Shown: one piece after another, positions 50,976-60,181 of the stretch
Position numbering within the stretch: position 1 is the stretch's first letter
How the letters are laid out: the number at the start of each line of letters is the position of its first letter
From: Paenibacillus sp. An7
GTDB lineage: Bacteria; Bacillota; Bacilli; Paenibacillales; Paenibacillaceae
DNA length: 64,000 nt
NCBI RefSeq assembly: GCF_009870785.1
Contig: NZ_WTWX01000001.1
Location: forward strand, 392,065 to 456,064
Direction of reading: 5' to 3'
Position numbers and translations under genes: made by a program
The notes under the pieces: generated by a model
Database searches by the model: none
The model's input: only the letters and a program-made list of their open reading frames with translations
Told to the model about the DNA's origin: nothing

Positions 50976-51489
50976 GGTATTCCTCCTTATTCAATTCTTC
51001 CATAACTATTTTAATGTAATAGGGATAAAAAATTTGTAGAATCCCCTGTTCTACCTCTTTAATGATAGTTTTCATACCATATACCTGTTTTTTCTACAAA
51101 AAATAGTCGTATCGATGTAGTAATCTATCAATCAGATCTCGGATAGGTTAGATAACTTTACACGTTATTAATCATCCAATGGTTGAAATATGTATGATCT
51201 ATTGTTATTTTGTCTTCATAAGTCATTATTTTGCCTAGTATTTCGAAAAATAGGAGTCTAGAGCTACAGCCTTTATCATAAATCCCGATGTAGCAAGACC
51301 TAGTGTGTTGCATATCGTTTACATTTCTTTTTTCATAACGGAGAAAACGATCCGTATCAAGAACTAGATCTCCTGTTCTTCTAGATAAAAAGGCCTGAAC
51401 CACAGTATACTGACACCAGGGTTCAGACCTTTTTATTAAGAGATGAATCTTCCTATGAGGGATGTTATTCGACAATCCCACGCTTTATT
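50976..51489. other. Intergenic region upstream of the protease gene
   Basis: About 510 bases. It contains the AAGGAGG site of the protease, a possible promoter (TTGTAG and TATGAA on the minus strand, near 51061-51102) and a bidirectional terminator at 51387-51434. An open frame across 51158-51481 reads through that terminator and has no gene-like features. I see nothing else. Confidence 0.4.
51387..51434. terminator. Terminator of the TPR-protein gene
   Basis: A 15-bp stem AAAAAGGCCTGAACC with GGTTCAGACCTTTTT (51387-51401 with 51420-51434), one wobble pair, T-runs on both strands. Confidence 0.82.
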
Positions 51490-51993
51490 TTATAAGTCCC
51501 AGCGTTCATCCAATTTATCTGCATAAAAAGCAATCGCTCGTTTGTATTTCTGTATACCCGCATTAGCAGAATGTTCGGCAATTTCCTGCAAAAGCAATCT
51601 CATCGCTCGCTTATGTTCCTTGAGATTATACTGAACCATCGCCATAAAAACTTGAAATTCTCGTTTCTCTGGAAACTCAAATATGGCGGTCTCAAAAATC
51701 TTCTCCGCTGTCTCATACTGCCCTAGTGTTCGATATGTACTGCCTAGTCCAAGCAATGCTCCCGCTCTATCTTCCTTGGGTAGTTCGCCTGAAAGAGCAG
51801 CTTCATAGTAAGGCACTGCTTCTTTTTCAAGTCCTAACGTATCGTACGTCCAGGCAAGCTGATACTGTAACTGTGCAGAATCGATCAAAAGTTTCCCATC
51901 ACGTAAAAGTTCTTCTAGCGTAAGTAATTCCTTGAGTGCCATCTCGCTTTGTCCACTCTCTCTTAACTGAACTGCCTGTGTTAAACAATCCAT
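51490..51993 (-). CDS. Tetratricopeptide repeat protein (TPR_5 type)
   Basis: The 167-aa soluble protein has three to four TPR-like helical pairs (AVQLRESGQSEMALKELLTLEEL; QYQLAWTYDTLGLEKEAVPYYEAAL; LLGLGSTYRTLGQYETAEKIFETAI; VFMAMVQYNLKEHKRAMRLLLQEI). TPR_5 proteins are small helical binding modules without known enzymatic function. GTAGGAG lies 5 nt before the ATG at 51993; the earlier in-frame start at 52035 lacks one. Confidence 0.78.
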   Translation of the reverse strand: MDCLTQAVQLRESGQSEMALKELLTLEELLRDGKLLIDSAQLQYQLAWTYDTLGLEKEAVPYYEAALSGELPKEDRAGALLGLGSTYRTLGQYETAEKIFETAIFEFPEKREFQVFMAMVQYNLKEHKRAMRLLLQEIAEHSANAGIQKYKRAIAFYADKLDERWDL

Positions 51994-52147
51994 AGGTTCT
52001 CCTACTCTCTTCGATTCTCTTCCATTGCTCTTCAACTGCTCTTCGATTGCTTCTCTATTGCTTTCCTATTATATTATCAGCTTACCATCTGCTTCTGAAG
52101 TAATGTTTAATTTAGAATCATTTAGTCCCAGCTGAATAACTTCACAC

Positions 52148-52176
52148 AAAAAAAGAGACACGCACTTGTGTCCCTT
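52148..52176 (-). terminator. Terminator of the tubby-like gene
   Basis: A short stem GAGACAC/GTGTCCC with a 6-base loop, followed on the minus strand by seven T. Confidence 0.65.
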
Positions 52177-52193
52177 CTTTATTATTACGTTCA

Positions 52194-52694
52194 TTAGGGT
52201 GCTGAATTAGCCGCTTGATTCTGTCTTTTACGAATCGAATGAACCCCCATAATCACGGCAATCAGTTCATAGCTGTTTATTTCGGAGGTGTTATTCTGCA
52301 GACGATAGGCTCCAGAACTGAAAAAACCAGAGATTTTTTCAAAGCCAGCGACTGCGTCTCCTTGCTCATCAACGATCGCAAAATCTCTAGAGAATGCGGG
52401 TGAGGTAATCGTAAATACGCCTCTCGATCCTGCCTGGTACTCAAATTTCTTCTCAAGAAAACTCATTCTCGATCGAACGATTCCAATGGTCTCTCCATGA
52501 GAATCAAGTACATTCCATTTATTAGAGAATACTCTAAATTTACCTGAATAGATCAAATTACTCAAAGAATCATAGATATCCAGCGAAGATCCGAAGGCAC
52601 TTTTCAAATCGATGCAGCCCAGTTCATTACCTGATGCGTCCATAATTTCAGATATTCCTGAACTAAAAAAACGATCTTTGAAATAGAGTTCCAT
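52194..52694 (-). CDS. Tubby-like (LURP-one-related) protein
   Basis: The 166-aa protein is built of repeating strand pairs (MELYFKDRFFSSGISEIMDASGNELGCIDLK; LIYSGKFRVFSNKWNVLDSHGETIGIVR; GVFTITSPAFSRDFAIVDEQGDAVAGFEK), the pattern of the LURP-one/YxjI tubby-like beta-barrel with a C-terminal helix. The role is unknown in bacteria; members may bind lipids. It and the next gene are 18 nt apart on the same strand. Confidence 0.6.
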   Translation of the reverse strand: MELYFKDRFFSSGISEIMDASGNELGCIDLKSAFGSSLDIYDSLSNLIYSGKFRVFSNKWNVLDSHGETIGIVRSRMSFLEKKFEYQAGSRGVFTITSPAFSRDFAIVDEQGDAVAGFEKISGFFSSGAYRLQNNTSEINSYELIAVIMGVHSIRKRQNQAANSAP

Positions 52695-52712
52695 ACACGC
52701 TTCCCCCTAATA

Positions 52713-53060
52713 TCAATCGTTAGATGAATTTAACCCTTTGGGTCTGAAAAATTCAATCATCTTAATAAAATCCACGTGATATACCTGCTCTACATCCTGC
52801 AATGTATATAATCTGCCATCCATCTCTTTAAGGGCATAAACATAATCATGTCTTACCATATCCATTGCTTGTTTTCCGACATACTCTCCTTCGTAAGCCG
52901 CAAGCTGTTCATTCTCACTCTTGTTAAAACTCAGTATTTCTCGAAAAGAGGCTTCTACAAACGCATTGACTACGGTAAGTGTATCCCCTTCTAGCTGAAC
53001 GACGCGGTATAAATTACCACGTTCATCCTCAATTAAATCTTTGTTTATTTCAATATTCAT
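52713..53060 (-). CDS. Unknown protein, 115 aa
   Basis: The protein starts MNIEINKDLIEDERGNLYRVVQLEGDTLTVVNAF. It is soluble and acidic. GAGGGA lies just before the ATG at 53060; an in-frame ATG at 53084 is weaker. I do not recognise the family. It leads the tubby-like gene, so the two probably form an operon. Confidence 0.55.
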   Translation of the reverse strand: MNIEINKDLIEDERGNLYRVVQLEGDTLTVVNAFVEASFREILSFNKSENEQLAAYEGEYVGKQAMDMVRHDYVYALKEMDGRLYTLQDVEQVYHVDFIKMIEFFRPKGLNSSND

Positions 53061-53122
53061 GATATCCCTCATTTCATTTCTCATATCTCTATTGTATCAG
53101 GATATAAATGACAAAAAAATGC

Positions 53123-53149
53123 CTTACAGACATTTGCTCCGTCTGTAAG
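53123..53149 (-). terminator. Terminator of the carboxylesterase gene
   Basis: CTTACAGAC/GTCTGTAAG (9 bp) followed on the minus strand by seven T. Confidence 0.8.
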
Positions 53150-53216
53150 ACATCTCTTTGAAGTTGCTCTACTGCTCCACAGATTAAGAAAATTAGGTCG
53201 CTAACCATAAATTCTA

Positions 53217-54761
53217 CTAGGATTGCAGGGCTAATCCCTTCTTCTTGAAGTATTGCTGAACAACAAAACTCATGATCTCACTTGGTTGCTCTTTCAAAAA
53301 TCCGGACTGCTCAGCAAACAACATTCCGTAAGGCTCTTCAGTAGTATATGGCTCCCATTTCGGCAATTCCTCTCCCGTAGAATCGAGTCCATTCGGATCT
53401 CCGGTTCGGATAAAGTTGGCCCAGTAATTACACATTTGGCGAGCCAGATCGTAATGTTTACCTATAAATGGTCTCCAACATTTAGCTAGTGTTTCAAAGA
53501 AAAACCAGAGATCCACGGAGTGGAAGGTACCTGGGTTATCCCAACCTGGAATTTCTGCATCAAAATTGTAATAGTACATAGGTGGGCCAGATTCTGTATT
53601 GGTATTAGCATGCGCCGCAATACGTATCGCATATTCAATACTGCTTACGGCTGCTATCTTTTTAACTTCTTCTATATTGGACGACTCGGCATTACAAAGC
53701 TTCAAAAAGATGTCGGCATCGTTCCCAAACATATCGGCGGCCATTTTTTTGAAGTCTTCAAGTGAATCGACATTTGGAGTACTAAAAAACTCAGAGGACG
53801 TGTGTCCAAACATGGTTGGAACCATTAGACGCTTGTTCTCAAGGAATAATTCAAGCGAGTTGCCTACACAAAACGTCTGATCAACGACACTTCCCCAGAA
53901 CTTACCGTACTCCACCGCCTTATCTCGGAGATAAACAGAGTCTAATTGCCTTGCTTCATCAAGCGAAGATACACCAATATATTCAAAAAATTTCACGCCC
54001 TCCTGCTCCGCTTCCGGCAGGTTTCTCAAAAATCTTGGTTTACCAGGCCCTGGGTAAAGCTCAGTAAAGATCCCGCTTTGGATAATTGCCCTCTGAAAGA
54101 GCCCTTCATTCTGCGGAGAGGTAAGTTGGCTCATCACACTTGCACCGCCGGCAGACTGACCTCCTATCGTGATGTTGTCAGGGTCGCCGCCGAAAGCCGC
54201 TATATTGCGCTTGACCCATCTTGTAGCTGCTTGCTGATCGAGATTCCCAAAATTAGCAGGGGCTTCTGGCGCCTCCAAAGTGATTTCCGGATGTGCTAGA
54301 AAACCAAATACATTTAGCCGATAGTTAATGGTGACTACCACGATCCCGCGTCTTGCGATCCGTTCACCGTCGAATTCCATTTCCGCTGTATGGCCTACCT
54401 GCAGCCCGCCGCCAAAATACCAAACATATACGGGAAGCTTTTCATCTGTCTGATTGGCAGGCGTCCATACATTGAGATAGAGGCAGTCTTCATTCATGAC
54501 AATATCGGGTTCCACTGCCCACTCCCGCGTATAAATATTGTTCTCGTCAATCTCTTGTCTCACCTGCATTGAAATTGGCGCAAATTCATAAGCTTTAAGA
54601 ACACCTTCCCAGTCTTTTAGGGGCTGAGGCGCTCGCCATCTATTTTCACCCACAGGCGGAGCTGCAAAGGGAACTCCTTTAAAACTAGTAATTCGCGGAT
54701 CAGCCGCAGGCAATCCTTGAACCCATCCTTGCTCAACCTTCACTTTTCTAAGCATATCCAT
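53217..54761 (-). CDS. Type B carboxylesterase (PnbA-like)
   Basis: The 514-aa cytosolic esterase contains the nucleophile elbow GGQSAGGASV (Ser near 205), the EDCLYLNVWTPA type-B signature and the late GTFHSVDLWFFF with the catalytic His. No signal peptide, as in B. subtilis para-nitrobenzyl esterase. The substrate is unknown. It is a single gene with its own terminator at 53123-53149. Confidence 0.88.
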   Translation of the reverse strand: MDMLRKVKVEQGWVQGLPAADPRITSFKGVPFAAPPVGENRWRAPQPLKDWEGVLKAYEFAPISMQVRQEIDENNIYTREWAVEPDIVMNEDCLYLNVWTPANQTDEKLPVYVWYFGGGLQVGHTAEMEFDGERIARRGIVVVTINYRLNVFGFLAHPEITLEAPEAPANFGNLDQQAATRWVKRNIAAFGGDPDNITIGGQSAGGASVMSQLTSPQNEGLFQRAIIQSGIFTELYPGPGKPRFLRNLPEAEQEGVKFFEYIGVSSLDEARQLDSVYLRDKAVEYGKFWGSVVDQTFCVGNSLELFLENKRLMVPTMFGHTSSEFFSTPNVDSLEDFKKMAADMFGNDADIFLKLCNAESSNIEEVKKIAAVSSIEYAIRIAAHANTNTESGPPMYYYNFDAEIPGWDNPGTFHSVDLWFFFETLAKCWRPFIGKHYDLARQMCNYWANFIRTGDPNGLDSTGEELPKWEPYTTEEPYGMLFAEQSGFLKEQPSEIMSFVVQQYFKKKGLALQS

Positions 54762-55118
54762 CGTTCTCCTTTATACAGCCGATTTTATAAAAATATCATT
54801 CATTAATAATGAACAGCCAAGGCCTATATTAGAAAGCGGTTTCAAAAATATTTTTCTTTCATCCGGCTTACTCCTGCTTCTTCCCACCTCTCTATAAGTT
54901 ACTAATTGCCACTTCGGGTACTTTTGTTATGTAGTAAAATTGTAGAATATTAACCTAATTAATACAATGATATATGTAATAATATTAATTGATAAATACG
55001 ACTCCAAAGTCAAAAAATAGCGATGCAAAAACCCCCACTATAATCATTACAGAAGTGGAGGCTGGTTGATTTTTACTATTTAATGATTGCATTTTATACA
55101 CTCCGGACTGTCTAAACT
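54762..55118. other. AT-rich intergenic region
   Basis: A 357-base stretch with the terminator of the FAD-oxidoreductase gene at 55026-55062 and the upstream region of the esterase. I see no gene. Confidence 0.4.
55026..55062 (-). terminator. Terminator of the type III PKS operon
   Basis: On the minus strand CCTCCACT pairs with AGTGGGGG (one wobble) and is followed by TTTTTGC. It lies about 60 nt after the FAD-protein stop. Confidence 0.7.
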
Positions 55119-56285
55119 TTATGATTTAGTCACACCAAGTTCAGATAATCGTGTTGATTTCACCAAATAGGAAGGAAGGCTTGGAAACAATTGACCGATG
55201 ATGGGGAAAATTTGATTTACTTTTGAAAAAGCCATCTTTTGAATCCTTCTGGCCCTGCGCAGTAGATCAGAAAACTCCCTATTCGCTTCCAAGGTGTAAT
55301 TGCTCTCCCATTCCAAATAAGTCAGCTTACCTTTGAGATACTGGTCTGTAGCTATCGAACAGATCATTGAAGAGCGAAGTGCAATCGACATCCCATCTCC
55401 ACATAGCGGCGGAATCATGAGCATCGCATCTCCTATATGCGGAAAGAAAGACCAGGGTTCCGGTGCTTCCGATAATCTTACAGGGGATATAGATACCTGA
55501 GAACCTTGTACCGGAATTCCCTTCGATAACCGGTCTGATAACCGGGGATTGGTAGAGGCTGCTTCGCTTAGAATCTCCTCGATCGATTTACCACTGCGCT
55601 GCACCATATCAAAGGACAATAATGCGGCTATGTTAACTACACCCTCTTTTACAGGTGAAATCCCCACATATCCCCCATCGCAAAAATACAGTTCTACCTC
55701 TTCCGCTGCTTGTATTCCGGTATAGTGTGATTTTACACCAACAAATACTTCGAGATCCTTTCGCTCTGCCTCCTGATCCGCAGGTACTCCTCGAGGCTTT
55801 CTAATTCCATAAGCTCCAATGACTGCTTTGGCATGATAAGTTTCCCTTATTTGTCCTTGCTTTGTCTCTATAAGATAAGTGTGATCTTCTTGTTGTTGAA
55901 CATGGGTAACCATCGCTTTTGTCTTGATCTTGACGCCGAGTTCCAGCGCCTTTTTATGAAGCATAAGGTCAAGTTCATACCTGCTGATGCCCCATGCGTC
56001 ACCTGGCAGACGCGCTTCCATCTCTTTACCGCTCGGCAAAATAATCCTGGCTTGTTTCATTGTTGTTGGATTAACCCCATGCTCTAGTGGATCCACTCCA
56101 AGATAAGCCAGCATTTCCTTCGTCTCGGGGGACATAAATTCGCCGCATGTTTTATGCCTTGGGAATACTTGCTGATCCAGGAGCAGAACCTGATGCCCTT
56201 TTTCAGCTAACTGAATAGCAGCCGCGCTGCCTCCAATACCTGCCCCCATAATAATCACATCGATACTGTTATCTATGTTATCCAT
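55119..56285 (-). CDS. FAD-dependent oxidoreductase of the type III PKS cluster
   Basis: The 388-aa protein has the dinucleotide-binding GAGIGGSAAAIQLAEKG, then QVFPRHKTCGEFMSP and a late GDAMLMIPPLCGDGMSIALRS, the pattern of geranylgeranyl-reductase / aromatic monooxygenase type flavoproteins. It probably hydroxylates or reduces the polyketide product. It lies 24 nt after the methyltransferase and is the last gene of the cluster. The exact reaction is inferred only from position. Confidence 0.82.
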   Translation of the reverse strand: MDNIDNSIDVIIMGAGIGGSAAAIQLAEKGHQVLLLDQQVFPRHKTCGEFMSPETKEMLAYLGVDPLEHGVNPTTMKQARIILPSGKEMEARLPGDAWGISRYELDLMLHKKALELGVKIKTKAMVTHVQQQEDHTYLIETKQGQIRETYHAKAVIGAYGIRKPRGVPADQEAERKDLEVFVGVKSHYTGIQAAEEVELYFCDGGYVGISPVKEGVVNIAALLSFDMVQRSGKSIEEILSEAASTNPRLSDRLSKGIPVQGSQVSISPVRLSEAPEPWSFFPHIGDAMLMIPPLCGDGMSIALRSSMICSIATDQYLKGKLTYLEWESNYTLEANREFSDLLRRARRIQKMAFSKVNQIFPIIGQLFPSLPSYLVKSTRLSELGVTKS

Positions 56286-56309
56286 CTTCTCCGTCCCTCC
56301 CTTCTATTT

Positions 56310-57023
56310 TCACTCTCTGGGTATGACGACCGCATAGCGAAATAAAGGTTTCCATGAATAGGTCATCGTCTTGTGATTCAGTTTTGATTTTAGGTCGCTC
56401 CAGTCTTTGTGTGTAAATCCTTTGGCGACAGAAAGCGGACCATCGTGCCGAATATACCTGTTCCTTGATATCATTCGTGTCGTTAACCATACTGCCGTGT
56501 AAGGTACCGGATGCCGGTGTATATCGTTAATAACCACACCATATTTAGAAGACTTCAACATGTGACTCACGATTTCAACGAGCTCCTGTCCCTCGAAATG
56601 ATGTACGAACTGAGAACCCGTCACGATATCTGCATACCCTTCCGGCAGAGACTTTACATCAGCCCTCATCACATTTACCCGCTTTTCATCCCAAAAATAA
56701 GACCGCGCTTCTTCGCAGGCTTCTTCTGTTAGATCGACAAGGGTAATCTTCATCTTAATTCCTTTGCTGTCTGCCCATGTAAGAAGTTTGCGATTGACGT
56801 CTCCCGATCCGGCGCCGACATCAAGCAGTGTCAGCTCACTCGGTCTACCGATCTCCGCCCATAGCTTCTCCACACCATAACAAGTGGGACCAGGGGCTCC
56901 AAAAATCTTGTTCAATCTTCGCAAATGCTTGAGTGCCTCGCTCAGTTCTTCGCCACCAAGAGAGAAATCATCCATAAGTTCATCCTCTTTTGCTCTTCTT
57001 GAAAGATTTCTAAAGATAGACAT
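56310..57023 (-). CDS. Methyltransferase of the type III PKS cluster
   Basis: The 237-aa class I SAM-dependent methyltransferase has motif I LLDVGAGSGDVNRKLL and VVINDIHRHP near the C-terminus. Start at ATG 57023 (GGAG nearby), overlapping the PKS gene by 14 bases. In B. subtilis the type III PKS BpsA is followed by a methyltransferase that O-methylates alkylpyrones, though BpsB belongs to another family; this gene would fill the same place. Confidence 0.8.
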   Translation of the reverse strand: MSIFRNLSRRAKEDELMDDFSLGGEELSEALKHLRRLNKIFGAPGPTCYGVEKLWAEIGRPSELTLLDVGAGSGDVNRKLLTWADSKGIKMKITLVDLTEEACEEARSYFWDEKRVNVMRADVKSLPEGYADIVTGSQFVHHFEGQELVEIVSHMLKSSKYGVVINDIHRHPVPYTAVWLTTRMISRNRYIRHDGPLSVAKGFTHKDWSDLKSKLNHKTMTYSWKPLFRYAVVIPRE

Positions 57024-58170
57024 GAGAAGGCTCCGTTTCAGCTGCTTGATAGGCAGGGACATAAGTAAACTGCATCAGTTCTGCAGTAAGTCCAGGACCA
57101 AAGGCCATAGCAATTCCCTTCGTTTTATCCTGACTCTGATCTCTCATATCCTGACGCATGGCAGCAAGTACAAACATAATCGTGACAGATGACAGGTTCC
57201 CTGCGTTTTTAAGAATATCCCTGCTGTATTTGGTCTGATCATCACGAAGACCAAGCACATTTTGTACCGAATCAACAATTCCTTTTCCGCCCGGATGGAT
57301 TGCCCATAACTCAGGATGCTTGTCCCCTTGTAACAATAGTTCTAACTCTGGAGCAAGATATTCACCTAATAGTTTGGGAATTCGCGGAGAAAGGTAGAGA
57401 TCAAATCCCGCATTGCCTACTTCCCACGTCATATCTTCGGCTGAATCGGGTAACAGAACGGAATACCCTTTCCCAAGTTCGAAATAGGAACTATGATTCA
57501 TGTCAGCTTCTCCAATCACGCACCCAGCGGCCCCGTCTCCAAAGAAGGAAGCTGCAAATAATGCCTCTCGATCCATCGCAGGTTGAAAATGTAAACTACT
57601 CAGTTCTACACAAACAACGAGGACTTTTGATTCCGGAGAACCTTGAACTACATCTCTTGCCATTTGAATCGCTTTTAGACCCGCCGCACATCCTTGGAAA
57701 ATTAACGGAAGACGGTTTACACGTGGTGATAGACCAAGCTCCTTCATTAGCATTACATCCAGCCCAGGAAGAAACTGTCCCGTACAGCTCACTGTAATCA
57801 GATGCGTAATTCCACTTTTATCTACACCGCTGTCAAGTAAAGCGGCTTTCGCAGCCGTAAGCCCAAGGGGAACAGATTCCCTTTTGTATGTATTCATTCG
57901 TTCTTCCGTAGTAGGCACCTGGGATAAATCATTGGATGGCAAATATCTGCACTCGGCTGAAGATTTTTTTGTGAATTCCGGCTCAACTGTATAGCGCATA
58001 TCTACTCCGCATGATCTAAATATCCTTCGTGCAAACCGGGCTAGGTCGGGCCGGGCCTCAAGAGAAGAGGTGATCAGTTCCGATATATCTGCTTGCGGGA
58101 TCGGATGTGAAGGCAGTGCGGTACCCATGCCTAATATAGAAATTCCAGAGAATTGAGAATTTTGTGTCAT
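57010..58170 (-). CDS. Type III polyketide synthase (chalcone-synthase-like)
   Basis: The 386-aa homodimeric condensing enzyme extends acyl-CoA starters with malonyl-CoA to give alkylpyrones or resorcinols. The active-site triad is visible: Cys in RLPLIFQGCAAGLKAIQMARD (near residue 170), His in WAIHPGGKGIVDSVQ (near 305) and Asn in NAGNLSSVTIMFVL (near 337). Length and motifs match bacterial BpsA/BcsA. It leads a three-gene operon. GAGGAGG precedes the ATG. Confidence 0.92.
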   Translation of the reverse strand: MTQNSQFSGISILGMGTALPSHPIPQADISELITSSLEARPDLARFARRIFRSCGVDMRYTVEPEFTKKSSAECRYLPSNDLSQVPTTEERMNTYKRESVPLGLTAAKAALLDSGVDKSGITHLITVSCTGQFLPGLDVMLMKELGLSPRVNRLPLIFQGCAAGLKAIQMARDVVQGSPESKVLVVCVELSSLHFQPAMDREALFAASFFGDGAAGCVIGEADMNHSSYFELGKGYSVLLPDSAEDMTWEVGNAGFDLYLSPRIPKLLGEYLAPELELLLQGDKHPELWAIHPGGKGIVDSVQNVLGLRDDQTKYSRDILKNAGNLSSVTIMFVLAAMRQDMRDQSQDKTKGIAMAFGPGLTAELMQFTYVPAYQAAETEPSHVYL

Positions 58171-58507
58171 CTATTTACCTCCTCATGAATTTAAGCGGAT
58201 TTCGTTCGATGGGGTCAGGAATAACCGCTCTTACGTTAACCCTATTGTATTAACTATCTTTATTCACCTCTTTCAATAAGTATGATGTTCTCTTAAATGA
58301 ATAAGGTAAGGAATCGACTCATTCAAGTTTTATAACTACTTACCCTTAATAAATCAGTTGAAATCAATAAAAATAAAGAGTTTTCCTATTTGTGTTTTAC
58401 TTGAAGAATTGCAAAAAAAAGACCCTCAAATGGGTCCTTAGATGCCGTGAATCTCTCCGCGATAATAAATGATCTTGTTAGTCAATTTAAGATAAAGAAG
58501 GATTAAT
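58171..58507. other. Intergenic region upstream of the type III PKS operon
   Basis: A 337-base stretch, AT-rich, with a terminator at 58412-58437 for the unknown gene at 58508. The promoter of the PKS operon must lie here but I could not pick a convincing -35/-10 pair. Confidence 0.4.
58412..58437 (-). terminator. Terminator of the gene at 58508
   Basis: A short stem GGACCC...GGGTC followed by eight T on the minus strand, about 70 nt after the stop. Confidence 0.6.
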
Positions 58508-58864
58508 CTAGGTAGAACTAGGTTTAGCATTCACAATCGATTCAAGCTGTCTCGAGATGGTGACGCGTTCATATTTTAATTGCCAGATTTGTTCCGTTAC
58601 TTTCTTCTTCAATTTCAAATCTGTCTCTTCTTTTAATCGTTTAAAAAGTTCAAGTAATTCATCATTAAGTGCATCGAATCGAACCCATAGATCGCTCCGG
58701 GCAGGCAACTCTACTTGCTGAACAGATTTCGCTGCACAACTACGGATTTGCTCCAAAATCGACTGTCTCCATGCTTCGTCCTTCATTTGGGTTGCATAAT
58801 TCAAGAGGTCTAGATAATCATCCATTTGTAAGGACTTTGTTTGATTTTGTATGTTCATAGTCAA
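58508..58864 (-). CDS. Unknown helical protein, 118 aa
   Basis: The protein is mostly alpha-helical with heptad-like stretches (FDALNDELLELFKRLKEETDLKLKKKVTEQIWQLKYERVTISRQLESI), so a coiled-coil dimer is likely. GGAG lies 7 nt before a TTG start; an ATG two codons later is possible. No family recognised. Confidence 0.5.
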   Translation of the reverse strand: MTMNIQNQTKSLQMDDYLDLLNYATQMKDEAWRQSILEQIRSCAAKSVQQVELPARSDLWVRFDALNDELLELFKRLKEETDLKLKKKVTEQIWQLKYERVTISRQLESIVNAKPSST

Positions 58865-58997
58865 CCTGCATCTCCTTCGCTCTCTTTTACCTAGTATTAT
58901 ACTAGGTATTGTAAGATTTACAACACTTTTTTCTATTTTCTGATGTTTTCTACACTTGCCCTACAAATCATAAGCAGACTCAATAATAAACGGATGA

Positions 58998-59029
58998 TAA
59001 AAAAAGCCCGCTTGCAAACGCAAGGGGCT
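58998..59029 (-). terminator. Terminator of the Gfo/Idh/MocA operon
   Basis: AGCCCGCTTG pairs with CAAGGGGCT (one mismatch) around a short loop; seven T follow on the minus strand. Confidence 0.8.
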
Positions 59030-59042
59030 CGTGTAAACATCA

Positions 59043-60149
59043 TTACTGGTCAAGCGTATATAAAGGAAGATCCGTAGGAAGCGGTTTTGGAGTTTCGCAT
59101 GTACTTTGCATCGTATAATGTTTGCCTTCGCTTGATGCATCATGAAATGCCCACATCGCTTCCAGTACGTGGTAAGCAAGTGCACCGCTTGCTCTATGGC
59201 TGCGCCCACTCCGAATGGCGTAAGCCATGTCTGCAGGTCCAATTCCCCGTGTATTTCGATCATATCCAGGAAGAAGTGGAACTTCGGTCCACTCTGCATC
59301 TCCCATCCCTCTCCATTTTACGGGACCACCAAAGGTGTTCGGATCAGGGACGAGAAGTGTTCCTTTCGTACCGTGTATCTCTATGTTTGGAAGAGTACTT
59401 CCGCCAAAGATATCAAAACTTGTAATTATACTTGCTACTGCTCCACCTTGAAATCGGATTAGACCCGTGACATGTGTGGGAATATCGACCTTAACCTTCT
59501 TCCCGCGTTTCTTGTGACTTGTAATTTCCCGTTCTTCAAGTGCAGCACTTGTCATACCGGTAATGCTTGCAATCGGACCAAGCAGCTGAATCAGCGCTGT
59601 TAAATAATAAGGTCCCATATCAAACATCGGGCCTCCGCCTGCAGCATAATAGAACTCAGGATCGGGATGCCAATGTTCATGTCCACGGCTCATCATAAAA
59701 GCAGCGGCACTAACTGGAGTCCCAATACGTCCCTCTTCAATCGTTTTCAAAGCGGTCTGGATTCCTGTTCCAAAGAAAGTTTCCGGTGCACATCCCACCA
59801 GTAAACCAAGCTCAGCCGCGCGGTCTAGTACTTGCTTACCTTCTTCCCGAGTCACGGCGAGCGGTTTTTCCACGTAGACATGTTTCCCCGCCTCAAGCGC
59901 CTCTAAACACACACTCGCATGGACCGCAGGAATCGTCAGGTTAATAACAAGCTCAATCTCAGGGTCGGCTAACAGTTCGGGAACCGTAAGCGCTTTAGGA
60001 ATCTGATACGCTGCTGCTTGTTCCTTGGCACGTTCCAAATCAAGATCGGCGCAAGCGACAAGTTCCAGGATTTCAAACTTACTGCAATTCTCCATATAAA
60101 TTCCGCTTATTTTACCGCAGCCAATAATACCTACCTTCACTTTATCCAA
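59043..60149 (-). CDS. Gfo/Idh/MocA-family oxidoreductase (second)
   Basis: The 368-aa NAD(P)-dependent dehydrogenase has the N-terminal Rossmann motif VGIIGCGKISGIYMEN, the family EKP motif in GKHVYVEKPLAV (catalytic Lys) and the C-terminal substrate domain with HEHWHPDPEFYYAAGGGPMFDMGPYYL (catalytic Asp and Tyr/His region). Likely substrate is a sugar or inositol derivative. It is the last gene of an operon with ThuA and another oxidoreductase of the same family. Confidence 0.85.
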   Translation of the reverse strand: MDKVKVGIIGCGKISGIYMENCSKFEILELVACADLDLERAKEQAAAYQIPKALTVPELLADPEIELVINLTIPAVHASVCLEALEAGKHVYVEKPLAVTREEGKQVLDRAAELGLLVGCAPETFFGTGIQTALKTIEEGRIGTPVSAAAFMMSRGHEHWHPDPEFYYAAGGGPMFDMGPYYLTALIQLLGPIASITGMTSAALEEREITSHKKRGKKVKVDIPTHVTGLIRFQGGAVASIITSFDIFGGSTLPNIEIHGTKGTLLVPDPNTFGGPVKWRGMGDAEWTEVPLLPGYDRNTRGIGPADMAYAIRSGRSHRASGALAYHVLEAMWAFHDASSEGKHYTMQSTCETPKPLPTDLPLYTLDQ

Positions 60150-60181
60150 GCGTAAAATCTCCCTTCACCAAGCTCTTATTC

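Noticed and set aside
51158..51481. Open minus-strand frame of 107 codons upstream of the protease
   Set aside because: It reads across a strong bidirectional terminator (51387-51434) and has irregular composition without a ribosome site.
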